Origin: Centropus unirufus
Taxonomy: Eukaryota > Chordata > Aves > Cuculiformes > Centropidae
DNA: 64,000 nt
Assembly (NCBI GenBank): GCA_013397695.1
Contig: VYZI01000204.1
Location: 721,917 to 785,916 of the forward strand
Reading direction: 5' to 3'
The position numbers and the translations under genes were made by a program. Shown in pieces: positions 47,071-57,915 of this stretch (position 1 is its first letter; each line of letters opens with the position of its first letter). Below the pieces are notes generated by a model. The model was not told the DNA's origin. It worked only from the letters and a program-made list of their open reading frames with translations, and did no database searches.

Positions 47071-47094
47071 ATGGATGACATCTACAAGGCAGCG
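47071..47094 (+). CDS. TNNC1: TNNC1 exon 1 (residues 1-8)
   Basis: Encodes MDDIYKAA, donor GTAAGT, phase 0 out. The short first coding exon is typical of TNNC1. Confidence 0.96.
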
Positions 47095-50000
47095 GTAAGT
47101 GCCTCCCTTTGGGGCTGTGACCTGGGGGAGCTCTAAAATGTGGGTTTTTTTGGGGGGCGGATTTTATAGCTGTGACAGTTTAATTCAATGCAGGAATAAT
47201 TATTAAGTGGCATCTTTTAGTCAACGTCTTCATCCAGGACGCGGACCTTTCCCACTGGGGTCTCTTAATTCACGCTCCTCTTGCAAGCTTGGAGCTCCCA
47301 GGTTCATGCTCAATTATTCTCAGCCTGCTCAATTATTTACAGGCTCTGCTTTGGTTCTCTGCCGTGAGCCAGAGAACCCTTGAACCAGAGATGGGAAAGG
47401 AGAGGCTATAAACCTCACAACATCTTGGTTGTATAAGAGGTGACATCTGATTTAAGCCTAGACAAAGCCAAGCAACATTTCCCCCATATGAAGACAACTT
47501 GTAGAGGTCTCACCCTCTTCTTTCTGCCAATGCTACCTTTCTCCCTTCCTTATCTAATTTATTTTTTTTTTTCTGGGAGATTTAAAAAAAAATCCTTGGC
47601 TTTTGGAAGTTATTTCCAAACCTCCTTCTCCGCTTTGCTGCTCCCAATATCTGCTCCGCAGGAATCCAGAATGTGAGCTATGCTCTCCGGGAACGTGGAG
47701 CATCCTGATGGCTATTTTAACTTACACAGCTGCACGCTGGGCTCACCATGCAAACCCGAACTATTTAGTCTGGAATAAGGACACTGCATTATTTTATAAC
47801 GTAGACAGACACTGATATGCGAGTAGAATAAGGATGGAAATAGATTTTGGATTTTGTGGATGGTAACTGTGTCCCTTCCATAACTGGAGTTAAAGTAAAA
47901 GCTTTTTGGTGGTTGTTTTTTTTTTATTATACAGTTGATCAGGTTTGATTTTAACCAAGGGCACAAAAAATACATCATACCAGTCCTGTTTTCATTCCAG
48001 GTTTTTAGAAGGAAGAAAGATATTGCTTGATAAGTACTAAAAGAAAACAAAATGCTCACACCTCTCCTGTCCTTTTGTCAGCGCTGAACCTAATGAAATA
48101 GAATAGCCCTAGGGATCCAGATAGTGTGAAGAGGCTGATAAAGGGAGTAAAATAAAGTGCAAAGTCTCAACAAACACCTTAAAAGGGGAAAAAAAAAAAG
48201 GTGACCTGTAAAATCCAGGCCTCTCTAATTAAACTTTTAAATTAAATAGGTTCTCTGTGACTGTAGTACTGAAAGGTTCCTACAGGAAAGCTGGGGAGGG
48301 GCTCATGATCAGGGAGTGCAAGGGAAGGATGAGGGGGAAAGATTTGAAGCTAAAAGAGGGGAGATTGGGATGAGATCTTAGGAAGAAATGTTTTCCTGTG
48401 AGGGTGATGAGGCCCTGGCCCAGGTTGCCCAGCGCAGTGGTGGCTGCCCCATCCCTGGAGGTGTTCAAAGCCAGGTTGGATGGGGCTTGGAGCCCCCTGA
48501 TCCAGTGGGAGGTGTCTCTGTCCATGGCAGAGGGGTTCGAGCTGGATGGGCTTTAAGTTCCCTTCCAACCCAAACCATTGTATGACTCAAAGCACAGATT
48601 CTCTCTTGATCCTTTATGGACCTCATGCTTGTAATTAAGAAGAAAGGCTGTGGTGCTTTGGTATGCAGTGCCTGGACCTTTGGATGAAGAACCCCAGAAA
48701 GAAAGCGTTCCCCACCCACAAGCTCCAGCTTCTCTCCAATTCTCTGCCCCAGAAACAGGCGAAAATCCACAGGTGAAGGTCACCCCTAGCCAGAGTGGAC
48801 TTCAGCGGAGTTGGACCATAGAGGAATTTAGCTGAGAAAAAGGAACTGCAGCAATAGACAACCCCAAAATTCTTACCTCAGATATCAGAAACTTCCCCCA
48901 AACACGGAGTCCTCACCCAGGCAATGGGCTACGTTAGAGAACTGATGGGCTCCAAGGATTTGCTGCTGGTTTGAAGGTTGGGGCACGCTGGTAAATGTGG
49001 GGCTTGAGTCCTGGGCATGAGCTGCCAGCACCTCTAGGAGGCAAAACAAGTCTGAGTCAGGCACAGCCGAGAAAAAAAATGGTTTTTTATTATGAATCTG
49101 TTCCCTAAGGTTTTAACTGTAAAAAACCATTCACCTGGAAAAAAAAATATCCAAGAACTTCAGCTTCCCCTGGCTGACTTCAACTGGAAACATGGGGTGA
49201 AGAAGAGATTTGGAGTTACCACAGCCCCACAGCGTTGTGAGCTTAGAGCTTCTCATCCCACGCTGCAGCCAGAGAAACCTGTCCCTCAAATGATGCAGAC
49301 GGAAAAGAGGAACGAAGCCTTGAAGAGGTGTCCAGACAGCGCTATAAACAGCTCAAGAGGCACCTCTGGAACAGAGGGGTCTAGACATGCAGTGCATTTT
49401 ATTTACATCCAGCACGGCTCCACTCTGCCACCTCAGTAGTCAAGGAAGCATCAAGAGAGAGGATTTTTCATTTGCCGCATGCTGGTGGCATGTATGAGTA
49501 GTATATTTGTACCAAATTCCCTGTGTGCAGCCGGAGAGCCCAATGGATTTTCCTCTTGCCCGCTCATGCCTAGATAAGGGTGTGCAAATGCAAAGCTATT
49601 TTAGGAACATTTTTAGGCTCTGTTAAGTGGCACTAAGACCGGTGCCAGGGACAAGTGTCCAGATAAAGGGCTGCAAGGATAAATACCAAAACCTGGGAAC
49701 AATGGGGCGGCTCATCTTTATCTCCAGCACCTCCCTCTCAGCCAGGCTTATAAATAGCGAATGCACTAAGAGGGTCCGGTTACCCGAGAGGCAGACAGAG
49801 GCTGTGGATGTCAGCCAGAGAGCACTGGGGCTGCCCTTGCTCTGCCCAAACAATAGCTGCAAGGGACCAGCAGTGGTGCTGGGGCCACAGCAAGTTTGGT
49901 TTTCCTCCTGGGATGGCAATCCTGCCACTGTCCTTAGGGCTTTCTGGCTTGGAAGTCTTCAACTCCTTTTTCATGGGGAGTTGGATAAGGCCCTTCAAGG

Positions 50001-53000
50001 TGTGCTTACCTTGCTGTTATAAGGATGCGTATGTTTGTTCATTTAATCTTGGGGGAAGGGAATTTGGGACCTTTGTGTTGGTTTGGGTGTGTTGGTGCTT
50101 TTAAGTTTAGAAGGCATTCTGCTGTATTTTAGCATTGTATTTTGGCTGCATCTTAGCAGAGATGGAGGTTCTGGCCTTGGGGGTGAGACAAGAGGGCTGC
50201 AGTCACCTCATAGGAATGTGATGCCTAGACAAAACAAAAAAAGTTAAGAGAGACCCAGAATCACCCTAGCAACACCCTGCGCAGACACAGAGGACACTGG
50301 AAAAAGATCCGTGGCCAACGTGGCCACAAGGGACTATAAAAAGAGATTCACAAAGGGGGTTAGACACACGCCATTTTTTTGGGGAGCATGAGAGGACTCC
50401 CTGGCTGTGTCCAGCGCTGCGTTTTCTCACTGCTGCTTGCTTTGAATTATAATAAATTCTAATTTGTACTATTGGAGTGTTCCGGAAATTTATTGGAACC
50501 CAAATTTACTTATAACATTGCTGCTCACTGCAGGTGGGAAGGGTTTCCAGCTGGCTTTTGCAAAATCCCCCCTCTCTGGGACAAAAGCATCAGCATTCCC
50601 TCAAAGACAAGGTGCCACCACCCTGGGTGAGGGGTTCTGCCCTGACCAAAACACTGGGGCCTCCTCCCACAGCGCATGGGGATGGTAGTAAACAGGGTCA
50701 GGCACGCTCTGCACAGGCAAAGGGAATCCCTGCCAGGCAGGGGTCATGCCTGGCAGAGCCCTGGGAAAGGTCAGCGTTCCAATGGATGCGACTGAAAGGC
50801 CCATCAGACACAGTGATGGGGTCAGTAATTTTCGATAAAGCAGCACCCAAAGAGAGAAATGCTCTTCAAGAGGCACAGCACAGAGCTGATGGATTCCTCC
50901 TTGCTCTCCTCGTTGCTTATTATATTATTATATAATATTATTATATTATATATATTATATTATTGCTTATATATTGCTTATCTGCCAGCTCATTTCAGCT
51001 CACATCCCACAGCTCCGTTTCTTCAGGGAAGAATCCAGAAGAGGCTAAAGGGAATAGCAGCTCCCTTGAGAGGCAGGAACCCTTTGTAATCAGCACCGAC
51101 TCAGATGGAAGCAGACCAGCTCTTGGTGCTCTCAATAGCGCAGGGAGTTTCCTAAATCTAGGGCTGAAAAACAACTACAGGGGATGGTCTTGTCCCCCTC
51201 TGCCTCCCCAGGGACCTCTCCAGCACATCCCACCTCTCACCTGCCCTCAGCGGCACAGCCAGCCTGCCATGAAACCTCCCGGCAACAAGAAATTATCCCC
51301 AACGGGTTGGAAAATGCTTTTCCCAGGAGGACTTCCCTAAGACTCCTCCTGGTGCACATCAGGCCCTGCTGCTATGAGAAACGATCTTCACCTCAAGGGA
51401 GGTGGAAATAATTCTTTTCCTGGGAAAGGATTTTGGATTACATAAAGTTGTGGTGGCAAATCCCCACTGGTTTTATATCCCACGGTCCACGAGGGCGACT
51501 GTTGAGGCTTGGCTGATGTTTGCAAAGGCAGCTGAACAAACAACATCACCTTTTCACCTTTAGTGGTGCCGAGGAAGGAGAAAAATGACTCAGTCTCTGT
51601 GTTTCCATTGCAGGTTGAGCAGCTGACAGAGGAGCAAAAAAATGGTAGGTGCTTCTTTAACCTGACACCACAGCCTTAAGACGAGCTCCCCAGCCCCGGG
51701 GCTCACCCTGCCGCAGCAATTACACCCCAGAAAATGCCATTTTTACCACAGCTGGCCAAAGCTGGGCATAACCCAAGGGTTTTGAACGCCCAACATTTCA
51801 AGTGCGGCAGCCTCGGCGTGTTCCTGGGGGTCCTTGTTGGGCACAGGCGGCGCTGGGTGCCCCAGGTGTGAGGAAAGACCCAGACATCTCCTCTCTGTCC
51901 TCAGAGTTCAAGGCTGCCTTTGACATCTTCGTGCTGGGCGCGGAGGACGGCTGCATCAGCACCAAGGAGCTGGGGAAGGTGATGCGGATGCTGGGGCAGA
52001 ACCCGACCCCTGAGGAGCTGCAGGAGATGATAGACGAGGTGGATGAGGACGGTGAGGTGTTTGGGTTCCTTCCAGTTTCCCAAGCATCATCTGGGGGCAC
52101 GGGGCAGGTCGGGAGTGCTCAGTGCTGGCAGGATCCATGCTGGAGACAGCCTGAATCGCTCTGATTTTGGAGGACACTTGACGCCCACCAAAATTCAGTG
52201 TGGTTCCTTTTAGGAAGCTTGCAGGCAAAGAGAAAAGATTAAAAAAATTATTATCCCTATAATGATCAGACTCCTGGAACTGATTTGGGGGGATACTCTC
52301 TGAAATTGCACAGGGCCACTTAAAAAAAAACAAAATACAGGCTGAGTGTGGCAAGTGCCTTTTCAGAAGTGCCACAGTTGCAGGATTCTGTCCTTGCGAG
52401 TCTTGCACACACACGACTGTCAATATTGATTAATTAAGCACATATAACTAAATCCACTGGGTGCAGGTTGGGCAGAAATACCAAATTAAGTCAATGGAAA
52501 ATAAAAAAGCGGTTAAAAATCAAACAATAAAGGGAAACCAGCGGAGTCATTGGAAACAGCAGCAGTGGTGGAAAAACCACACTGCATGAATCCCTGCCTT
52601 CTGGAGTTTTCCTTATCAATGGGCAGGTGTTTCCGTAGCAGGAAGTCCCATTCATCAATGTTTCCTGTAGGACTTTTGGTTCATTTCATACACAATTTCA
52701 TTGGCTCATACACAAAAGGTAAAAATTCAGGAATGGAGCCAGCCCACGGCCTCAGTCGCTCCAAACCAGCTCCCCAGAGGTTTCCTCTTGCTGCCGGGCT
52801 GCTCTCCCGAGTTTTGCTCCTTGGTTACTAAAGGGAGGTGTGACCTCTTGCTTGGTGTTGCCCAGCCACCCACCGTGGGGCCAACTGATGGTGTTCGTTC
52901 TGCCCGCAGGCAGCGGCACGGTAGACTTTGACGAGTTCCTCGTTATGATGGTCCGGTGTATGAAAGACGACAGCAAAGGAAAAACTGAAGAGGAACTCTC

Positions 53001-53905
53001 CGATCTCTTCAGGATGTTTGATAAGTAAGATCGGCACCTGCAGCACGGTGAGGTGGGGGGAGCCGCCCGGCCGCCCGGCTCCCTCTTCCCAATGTGTTGG
53101 TCTCCTCCTGAGCTCTTCTGTCCTCCCGCAGAAACGCTGATGGCTACATCGACCTCGAGGAGCTGAAAATCATGCTGCAGGCAACGGGGGAGACCATCAC
53201 CGAGGATGATATAGAAGAACTGATGAAAGATGGAGATAAAAACAATGATGGCAGGATTGACTACGATGGTAGGAGTCTTTCTTCTCTAGGGATTGGTTGT
53301 AAGGTCTCCAGGGCAGCTCAGCTCTCATCTTGGTCCTCTTTAGAGATGGGCGTGAGCCTGTGCTGGGCAGCACACCTGATCCCAGTGTTTGCCCAGGAAT
53401 GGAGGCTGCTCATCCTTGGGGAAACAGAGCAATCATAGCAAGGGCTTGGGGTTGTGCTAACTCTCCCCATGCTGAGAAAGCTGGGCTGCACTGAAGCAAA
53501 CAAACCTGCTTTTCACCAGAGTCCTGTCCCTCCTCTCCCGTGCCCTAAACACAACCACCAGCTCGGAAGGGCTGCATCTTTGAATGCAATGCTGCCAAAA
53601 TGACCCTCAGACCATTCCCGAGCCGAGCCAGCGGCTGTGTTGCTCCCTGGGTGCTCCCCTCCAGTGTTTGGGTGGCAGCGGAGAGTGATGCTGGGCTCCT
53701 GTGGCATTCCCAGTGGGAGTCCTCACCATGGCCACAGGAGCAGTAGCCACTCTCCCTCAGCCTCTTGCACACCAAGGGGATGGAGCAGGAGACAGTGTTG
53801 GGAAAAGCTGCTAAAATTATCTTGGCAGCAAGGCCACTTCAGTCCCAGCTCACACCTTGTCTCCCTTTGGCAGAGTTCCTGGAGTTTATGAAGGGAGTTG
53901 AATAA
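47071..53905 (+). CDS. TNNC1: Slow skeletal/cardiac troponin C, six exons, 161 aa
   Basis: Troponin C is the calcium sensor of the thin filament: calcium binding in the N-lobe lets it bind troponin I and start contraction in heart and slow muscle. Six exons (listed separately) join in phase to 161 residues, the exact family length. Start MDDIYKAAVEQLTEEQK is typical. EF-hand I (about 28-40, VLGAEDGCISTKE) has the Val insertion and Leu/Ala substitutions that destroy calcium binding in the cardiac form; EF-hands II (DEDGSGTVDFDE), III (DKNADGYIDLEE) and IV (DKNNDGRIDYDE) are intact. Cys35 and Cys84 are in place. These features separate it from fast TNNC2. The ATG has G at -3 and +4. Intron 1 (47095-51613) is 4.5 kb and holds a CR1, a probable solo LTR and a candidate enhancer. 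Confidence 0.98.
48290..48592 (+). repeat. CR1 LINE fragment in TNNC1 intron 1
   Basis: AGTGCAAGGGAAGGATGAGG, GGAAGAAATGTTTTCCTGTG, GGCCCAGGTTGCCCAGCG, CCTGGAGGTGTTCAAAGCC and CCTTCCAACCCAAACCATTG in sense order. It is the same subfamily as the copies at 39948 and 57538, which lie in the other orientation. Confidence 0.93.
49571..49757 (+). promoter_or_regulatory. TNNC1: Candidate cardiac/slow-muscle enhancer in TNNC1 intron 1
   Basis: In under 190 bases there are GATA sites AGATAAG (49572-49578), AGATAAA (49661-49667), GGATAAA (about 49677-49683) and an inverted TTATCT (49718-49723); NKX2-5-type sites TTAAGTG (49623-49629) and CAAGTG (49652-49657); and a perfect MEF2 site TTATAAATAG (49748-49757). 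Mammalian TNNC1 is known to have a muscle enhancer in intron 1. The motifs are seen; enhancer activity is inferred. Confidence 0.55.
50076..50517 (+). mobile_element. Probable solo LTR of an endogenous retrovirus
   Basis: A block of about 440 bases starts TGTTGGTTTGGG and ends TTATAACA (the TG...CA ends of an LTR). Inside are a TATA box (TATAAAAA, 50335-50342) and, about 115 bases further, AATAAA (50451-50456), the promoter-then-poly(A) order of an LTR. No internal retroviral genes or second LTR lie nearby, so it would be a solo LTR. I could not see a clear target-site duplication, so the edges are uncertain. Confidence 0.5.
50914..50981. repeat. AT-rich low-complexity tract (TTATTA/TATA)
   Basis: Mixed TATTA and TATA units followed by two direct copies of TATTGCTTATATATTGCTTA-like sequence. 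It lies in TNNC1 intron 1, about 630 bases before exon 2. Confidence 0.85.
51614..51644 (+). CDS. TNNC1: TNNC1 exon 2 (residues 9-18)
   Basis: Acceptor TTCCATTGCAG, donor GTAGGT, phase 0 in and 1 out. Encodes VEQLTEEQKN, the N-helix. Confidence 0.97.
51905..52051 (+). CDS. TNNC1: TNNC1 exon 3 (residues 19-67), defunct EF-hand I and start of EF-hand II
   Basis: Acceptor TCTGTCCTCAG, donor GTGAGG, phase 1 in and out. Encodes EFKAAFDIFVLGAEDGCIST through EMIDEVDED. Confidence 0.98.
52910..53024 (+). CDS. TNNC1: TNNC1 exon 4 (residues 68-105), EF-hand II and central helix
   Basis: Acceptor TGCCCGCAG, donor GTAAGA, phase 1 in and 2 out. Encodes GSGTVDFDEFLVMMVRCMKD and the KGKTEEELSDLFRMFD helix. 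Confidence 0.98.
53132..53268 (+). CDS. TNNC1: TNNC1 exon 5 (residues 106-151), EF-hands III and IV
   Basis: Acceptor TCCTCCCGCAG, donor GTAGGA, phase 2 in and 1 out. Encodes NADGYIDLEELKIMLQATGE and MKDGDKNNDGRIDYD. Confidence 0.98.
53874..53905 (+). CDS. TNNC1: TNNC1 exon 6 (residues 152-161 and stop)
   Basis: Acceptor CCTTTGGCAG, phase 1 in. Encodes EFLEFMKGVE then TAA, the family terminus. Confidence 0.97.
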
Positions 53906-54027
53906 ATCCGAGGCCACATCGACAGTCTGAACCTCCTAAACCCCACCAGCTCTTCTTCTCATCTCCTCGGCAAGTCCCCTGGCTACTGGCATGAAGACTG
54001 AGCACTGAGAAGGGTGGCCATTGGGAA

Positions 54028-54033
54028 AATAAA
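54028..54033 (+). terminator. TNNC1: TNNC1 polyadenylation signal
   Basis: AATAAA lies 123 bases after the stop codon and about 15 bases before CATTCATACC-like cleavage sequence, giving a short 3' UTR of about 140 bases, usual for troponin C. Confidence 0.8.
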
Positions 54034-55954
54034 CCACGTTCATACCAGGTGCCTCGGATGCTCCTTTCTTGGAGGTTTAGCGAGAGCTTCACCCCAGTCA
54101 CGTCCTCACAACTCATGGGGCCAGACCAAGCACCTGCAGGCTGTGCCTGGGAAGGTGACACCACGGCTGGAGCTTTCAGCCTCCAAGGATATGTTTTTGG
54201 TGCCATGCCAGCATCAAAACCCAACCAACGGGGCCAGGGGGGCTCAGCTGGGAGCCGGTCCATCACATCTCCTCGCCCCTTCCATGGTGAGGGGGCTCAG
54301 GAGACAGCGCTGGTGCCTGCCGGTTTAACTGGAGCATCCGCAGCATTTTAGCTATGAAATGTGAATTAAGAACCGTGTATTCCATCCGTGAAGTCCCCTG
54401 GTGAGAAACAGTCCCTCTGTTCCCTGCTCTCACCCTGGCTCTCCTGAAGGGACATCTCTCCCTCCTCCCCGCCACCCTGCAGGACATGCAGAAAGAACAC
54501 CTCAGCTTTCTTTGGAAACATTCCTAAGCCATCCTGGGAGCCTTGTTCCCATCTAAGCCAGCCTAAGGGGATGCAGGAGGCAGCAGCTCTGTGGCACCTC
54601 ATGGTCCTCCAGCAGCCCTGGCTGGGAGCCTTGCCGCAACCACCAAAACACCTCCTTTTCCCTTAGAAATCACATCCATTCGGGCCACGGGGGCCCTGAG
54701 CAAGGCGAGACCCTGCTTTGAGCCTCAGGGAGGACCAGCCGTGCTGTCCCCAAGGGCCCCGGGTGCCACTTGCTCCCATCCCAAGGAAGCGCGGCATTCC
54801 TGGGGTATTAGCAGCTCTCCCTGCACATAGCTGCCTCCTTCCATGGGATGCCAGCCCCGGCACAGCTCACGCATTGCAGACGTGTTGCTAAACTCAAACA
54901 TTTACCCAAGCAAAGTAAACATTGGCAGGGAAGGAAGGCACAGGACTGCACCGCTGCGAACCCCAGCGATGCTGCCCTCCGTGCCCTCCAGCGTGCCACC
55001 ACGCATTGTCCCCGTGTCCCCTGCTCCAACCTTCTGCCTTTCCTCCCTAAAGTGGTTTTTTTTTTTTAATTTTTCTCTCCCCCTTCCTTGGAAAGAACGC
55101 CCCGAGCAGCTGCGTTTGATGCAGCACTGAAATATTGCAGCGTACCAAAGGGGCTTGAGGTGAAAGCAGGGGTGGTTTGGAAGGACACGGCTGGGTCTTT
55201 CTTCTGGATGAGGAGCACGAAACGCGGTGCCCAACTGTCGCGGGCTTGTAATGTCGGAGAAACAAAGGAAATGACCTCGTGTCAGCTAGAGCAGCTGATT
55301 TTCTTCAAAACTCACAATGGGTTGGGAACACAGCGAATGCAGACATCTGAAGGGCCGGCTCCGAGGTTGGCTCCCGAGGGTCCCAAGCGCTGGATGGTTG
55401 CTCCTGCTGATTCCAGGTGGATGGCTGAGCAGTGCTGGGGTAGGAAACTGGTGCTGTTATCATCTTCTGCCTCTAAAGAATCTGTAGCCTAGACACCAAA
55501 AATCATAATTTCCCACCTCCACAGCACAGCAATAGTTGTTTTAGGAGTCCCACCGAGACCTGCCTCTGAGGACCCAATTTTCTCCAAGGCCTGGAAACCT
55601 TCACGGGGTGGCAAACACGTGGCTCCAGCCATGAGCCAAGGTGACAGCAGCTCCCAGCTGCCTAAAAGGAACCACACATCACATCTCAGCAGGCATCACT
55701 GACAGCCCCGTTATCTTCCTCTTTCCCAACCAGATCCCAACAAGAACATCTCCAAGATACGCACCGCTGCTTACCGATAGGCTTTGGCTCATTACAGGGT
55801 AAACAGGAGAAGAAATAAGGAACTTTCCCAGCTTAATCCCCTCCGTGCAGCCAACTTGGCGGCTTGTGGGGAAATCTGGACTCTTTTCTTTGACCCAAGG
55901 GAAAAGGCTGGCTGCAAAGGGCCACCTGACCATGCGTCTCAGCTCTCCACCTCT

Positions 55955-56235
55955 TAGAATCATTAAGGTTGGAAAAAGACCTCTAAATTCACCCAGTCCA
56001 ACCATCAGCCCGACCCACCGTGTCTATTAAACCATGTCCCCAAGTGCCACGTCCACAAGCTTTTTGAACCTCTCCAGGGGTGGAGACTCCACCACTGCCC
56101 TGGGCAGCCTTTGCCAGGCCTTCACCACTCTTTGGGTAAAGAAATATTTCCTAATATCCAAGCTGAACCTCCCCTGGCACAACCTGAGGCTATTCCTTCT
56201 TCAAGTGGTTCCTCATTCCTTGATTCAATGGCACT
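55955..56235 (-). repeat. CR1 LINE fragment, subfamily with AAGGTTGGAAAAGACCTC
   Basis: TTAGAATCATTAAGGTTGGA, CCCAGTCCAACCATCAGCC, CATGTCCCCAAGTGCCACG, CCACCACTGCCCTGGGCAGC and CCTCCCCTGGCACAACCTGA in order. It is a third CR1 subfamily in this window. Confidence 0.92.
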
Positions 56236-57537
56236 GGCAGAAGCCGCCCAGGTGGTGGTTGGAAAGAAGGAGAATCGAAGTCTTGTAGCGGCTGAATCTT
56301 GCCCATATAAGAGCAGAAACACTGGGGACTAATTTGGGCTATTTTGGCCCTTAGAGCAGAGGTGCCAGCAGGTCAGCGTGCTCTGCGGGGAGTCAGAAAA
56401 AAATGCCACAAGACCGATTTGTCTTAACACACTGACCGTCCCCCAAGAGTTAAATAGCAAATACCTTGGGATGGATTTCACTGTTGGCTAAAACATGGGG
56501 ACAACTGCATTAGGAATGTAACGTGACAGGCCAGAGACTGGGTGAGGTGGCTGAAACCCCAGGGTCAGCCTGGTTGAAGCCTCCACAGTGGGGACAAGCC
56601 TGGAGATGCTTTAATGGTGAATGAGAACCGCCCAGAGGAGTCCGTGGAGCTCCACAAGTCCAAAAATGTTGTTTTCCCTGCACGCACAGCGAAGCTTTGC
56701 AGCAGCCATCAGGAATGTGACACCTCCTCAGGCCCCATCACTGGAAAAACATCCATCCACTCTTTTTTAATCGGGCCAAAAGCCACGCTCTAAACCAGTG
56801 CCCGGCTCTGCGTGCTCTTGGCCCCCGAGGAGAGGAAGCTGTGCTGGAGATGACAATGTGCGCCACCAGGTGCAACCATGGTTTCAAGCCATTTGCTCTC
56901 ATTGGCAGATTGGATTCCTGCCCTGGTTCGTAGCTTTTCCAGCATATCCAAGGCTGCTCTTCAGGCCTCAGTAAAACTTCTAGGTGGGAGCTACGAGACT
57001 GCAGGAAGAACTGAGGACATTTGTACTCATCCACTTTAATAAAACCTCGACGGGTCGCCTAAAGCCTGGATTTGCCACCAGGGCAACAGCAGCGGAACAG
57101 AAGTTAAAACAGGTCAGATAAACAACATTTCACCACGCCAAAGCCCCTGTCGTGTAGGAACACCTGCAACAGCATTAAACCTCCCGTGGTGTTCACTGCT
57201 TTTTGCTTTAATGCACTACAGGGAGGTGGAAAAGGGAGGCAGAGCAACACCCAGCCCTACTTCTCAACGTTAGTGTGAACGCCAGCATCCCCAGTGACCG
57301 CTCTGAGCCAGCAGAGCATTTCCCAGGGCTTTGATTCCTCCTCCCAGTTCTGCGCTCTTGGCTTTCAGAGCGATCGCTCACCTTTGCCAAATGAGCTGAT
57401 TCGGTATTGGGTTACGTGCCCTTTGCTTCCTATTTTTTTTTTAATTAAAGAGGAAAAAGGAGCCAAAGTGGAACCAGATACTGAGCCTGAATACATTGCA
57501 AAGGGGAGAAATCATCTGCAGCGAGCACGGCCTCCTG

Positions 57538-57915
57538 GACTGGCAGGGGTTGGGAAAGCCCTCAAAGCCCATCCAGTCCCACTCCCTGCCGTGGGCAGGG
57601 ACACCTCCCACTGGACCAGGTTGCCCAAAGCCCCATCCAACCTGGCCTTGAACACCTCCAGGGATGGGGCAGCCACCACTGCTCTGGGCAACCTGGGCTA
57701 GGGCCACTCCACCCTCAGAGGAAAACATTTCTTCCCAAAATCTCATCTCAATCTCCACTCTTTCAATTTAAAACCACATCCTCTTGTCCTATCCCTGAAC
57801 TCCCTGATCAAGAGTCCCTCCCCAGCTTTCCTGTAGGACCCCCCTTTCAGCTCTGGAAGCTGCTCTAAGGCCTCCTGAGAGCCTTTTCTTCTCCAGGCTG
57901 AACAACCCCAACTGA
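57538..57915 (-). repeat. CR1 LINE fragment
   Basis: GGCAGGGGTTGGGAAAGCCC, CCCATCCAGTCCCACTCCC, CTCCCACTGGACCAGGTTGC, TTGAACACCTCCAGGGATGG and CCCTGAACTCCCTGATCAAG in order. Confidence 0.93.

Noticed and set aside
57294..57701. Open frame of 135 codons upstream of RPL29
   Set aside because: Its second half is CR1 sequence and the first half shows no conserved motif.
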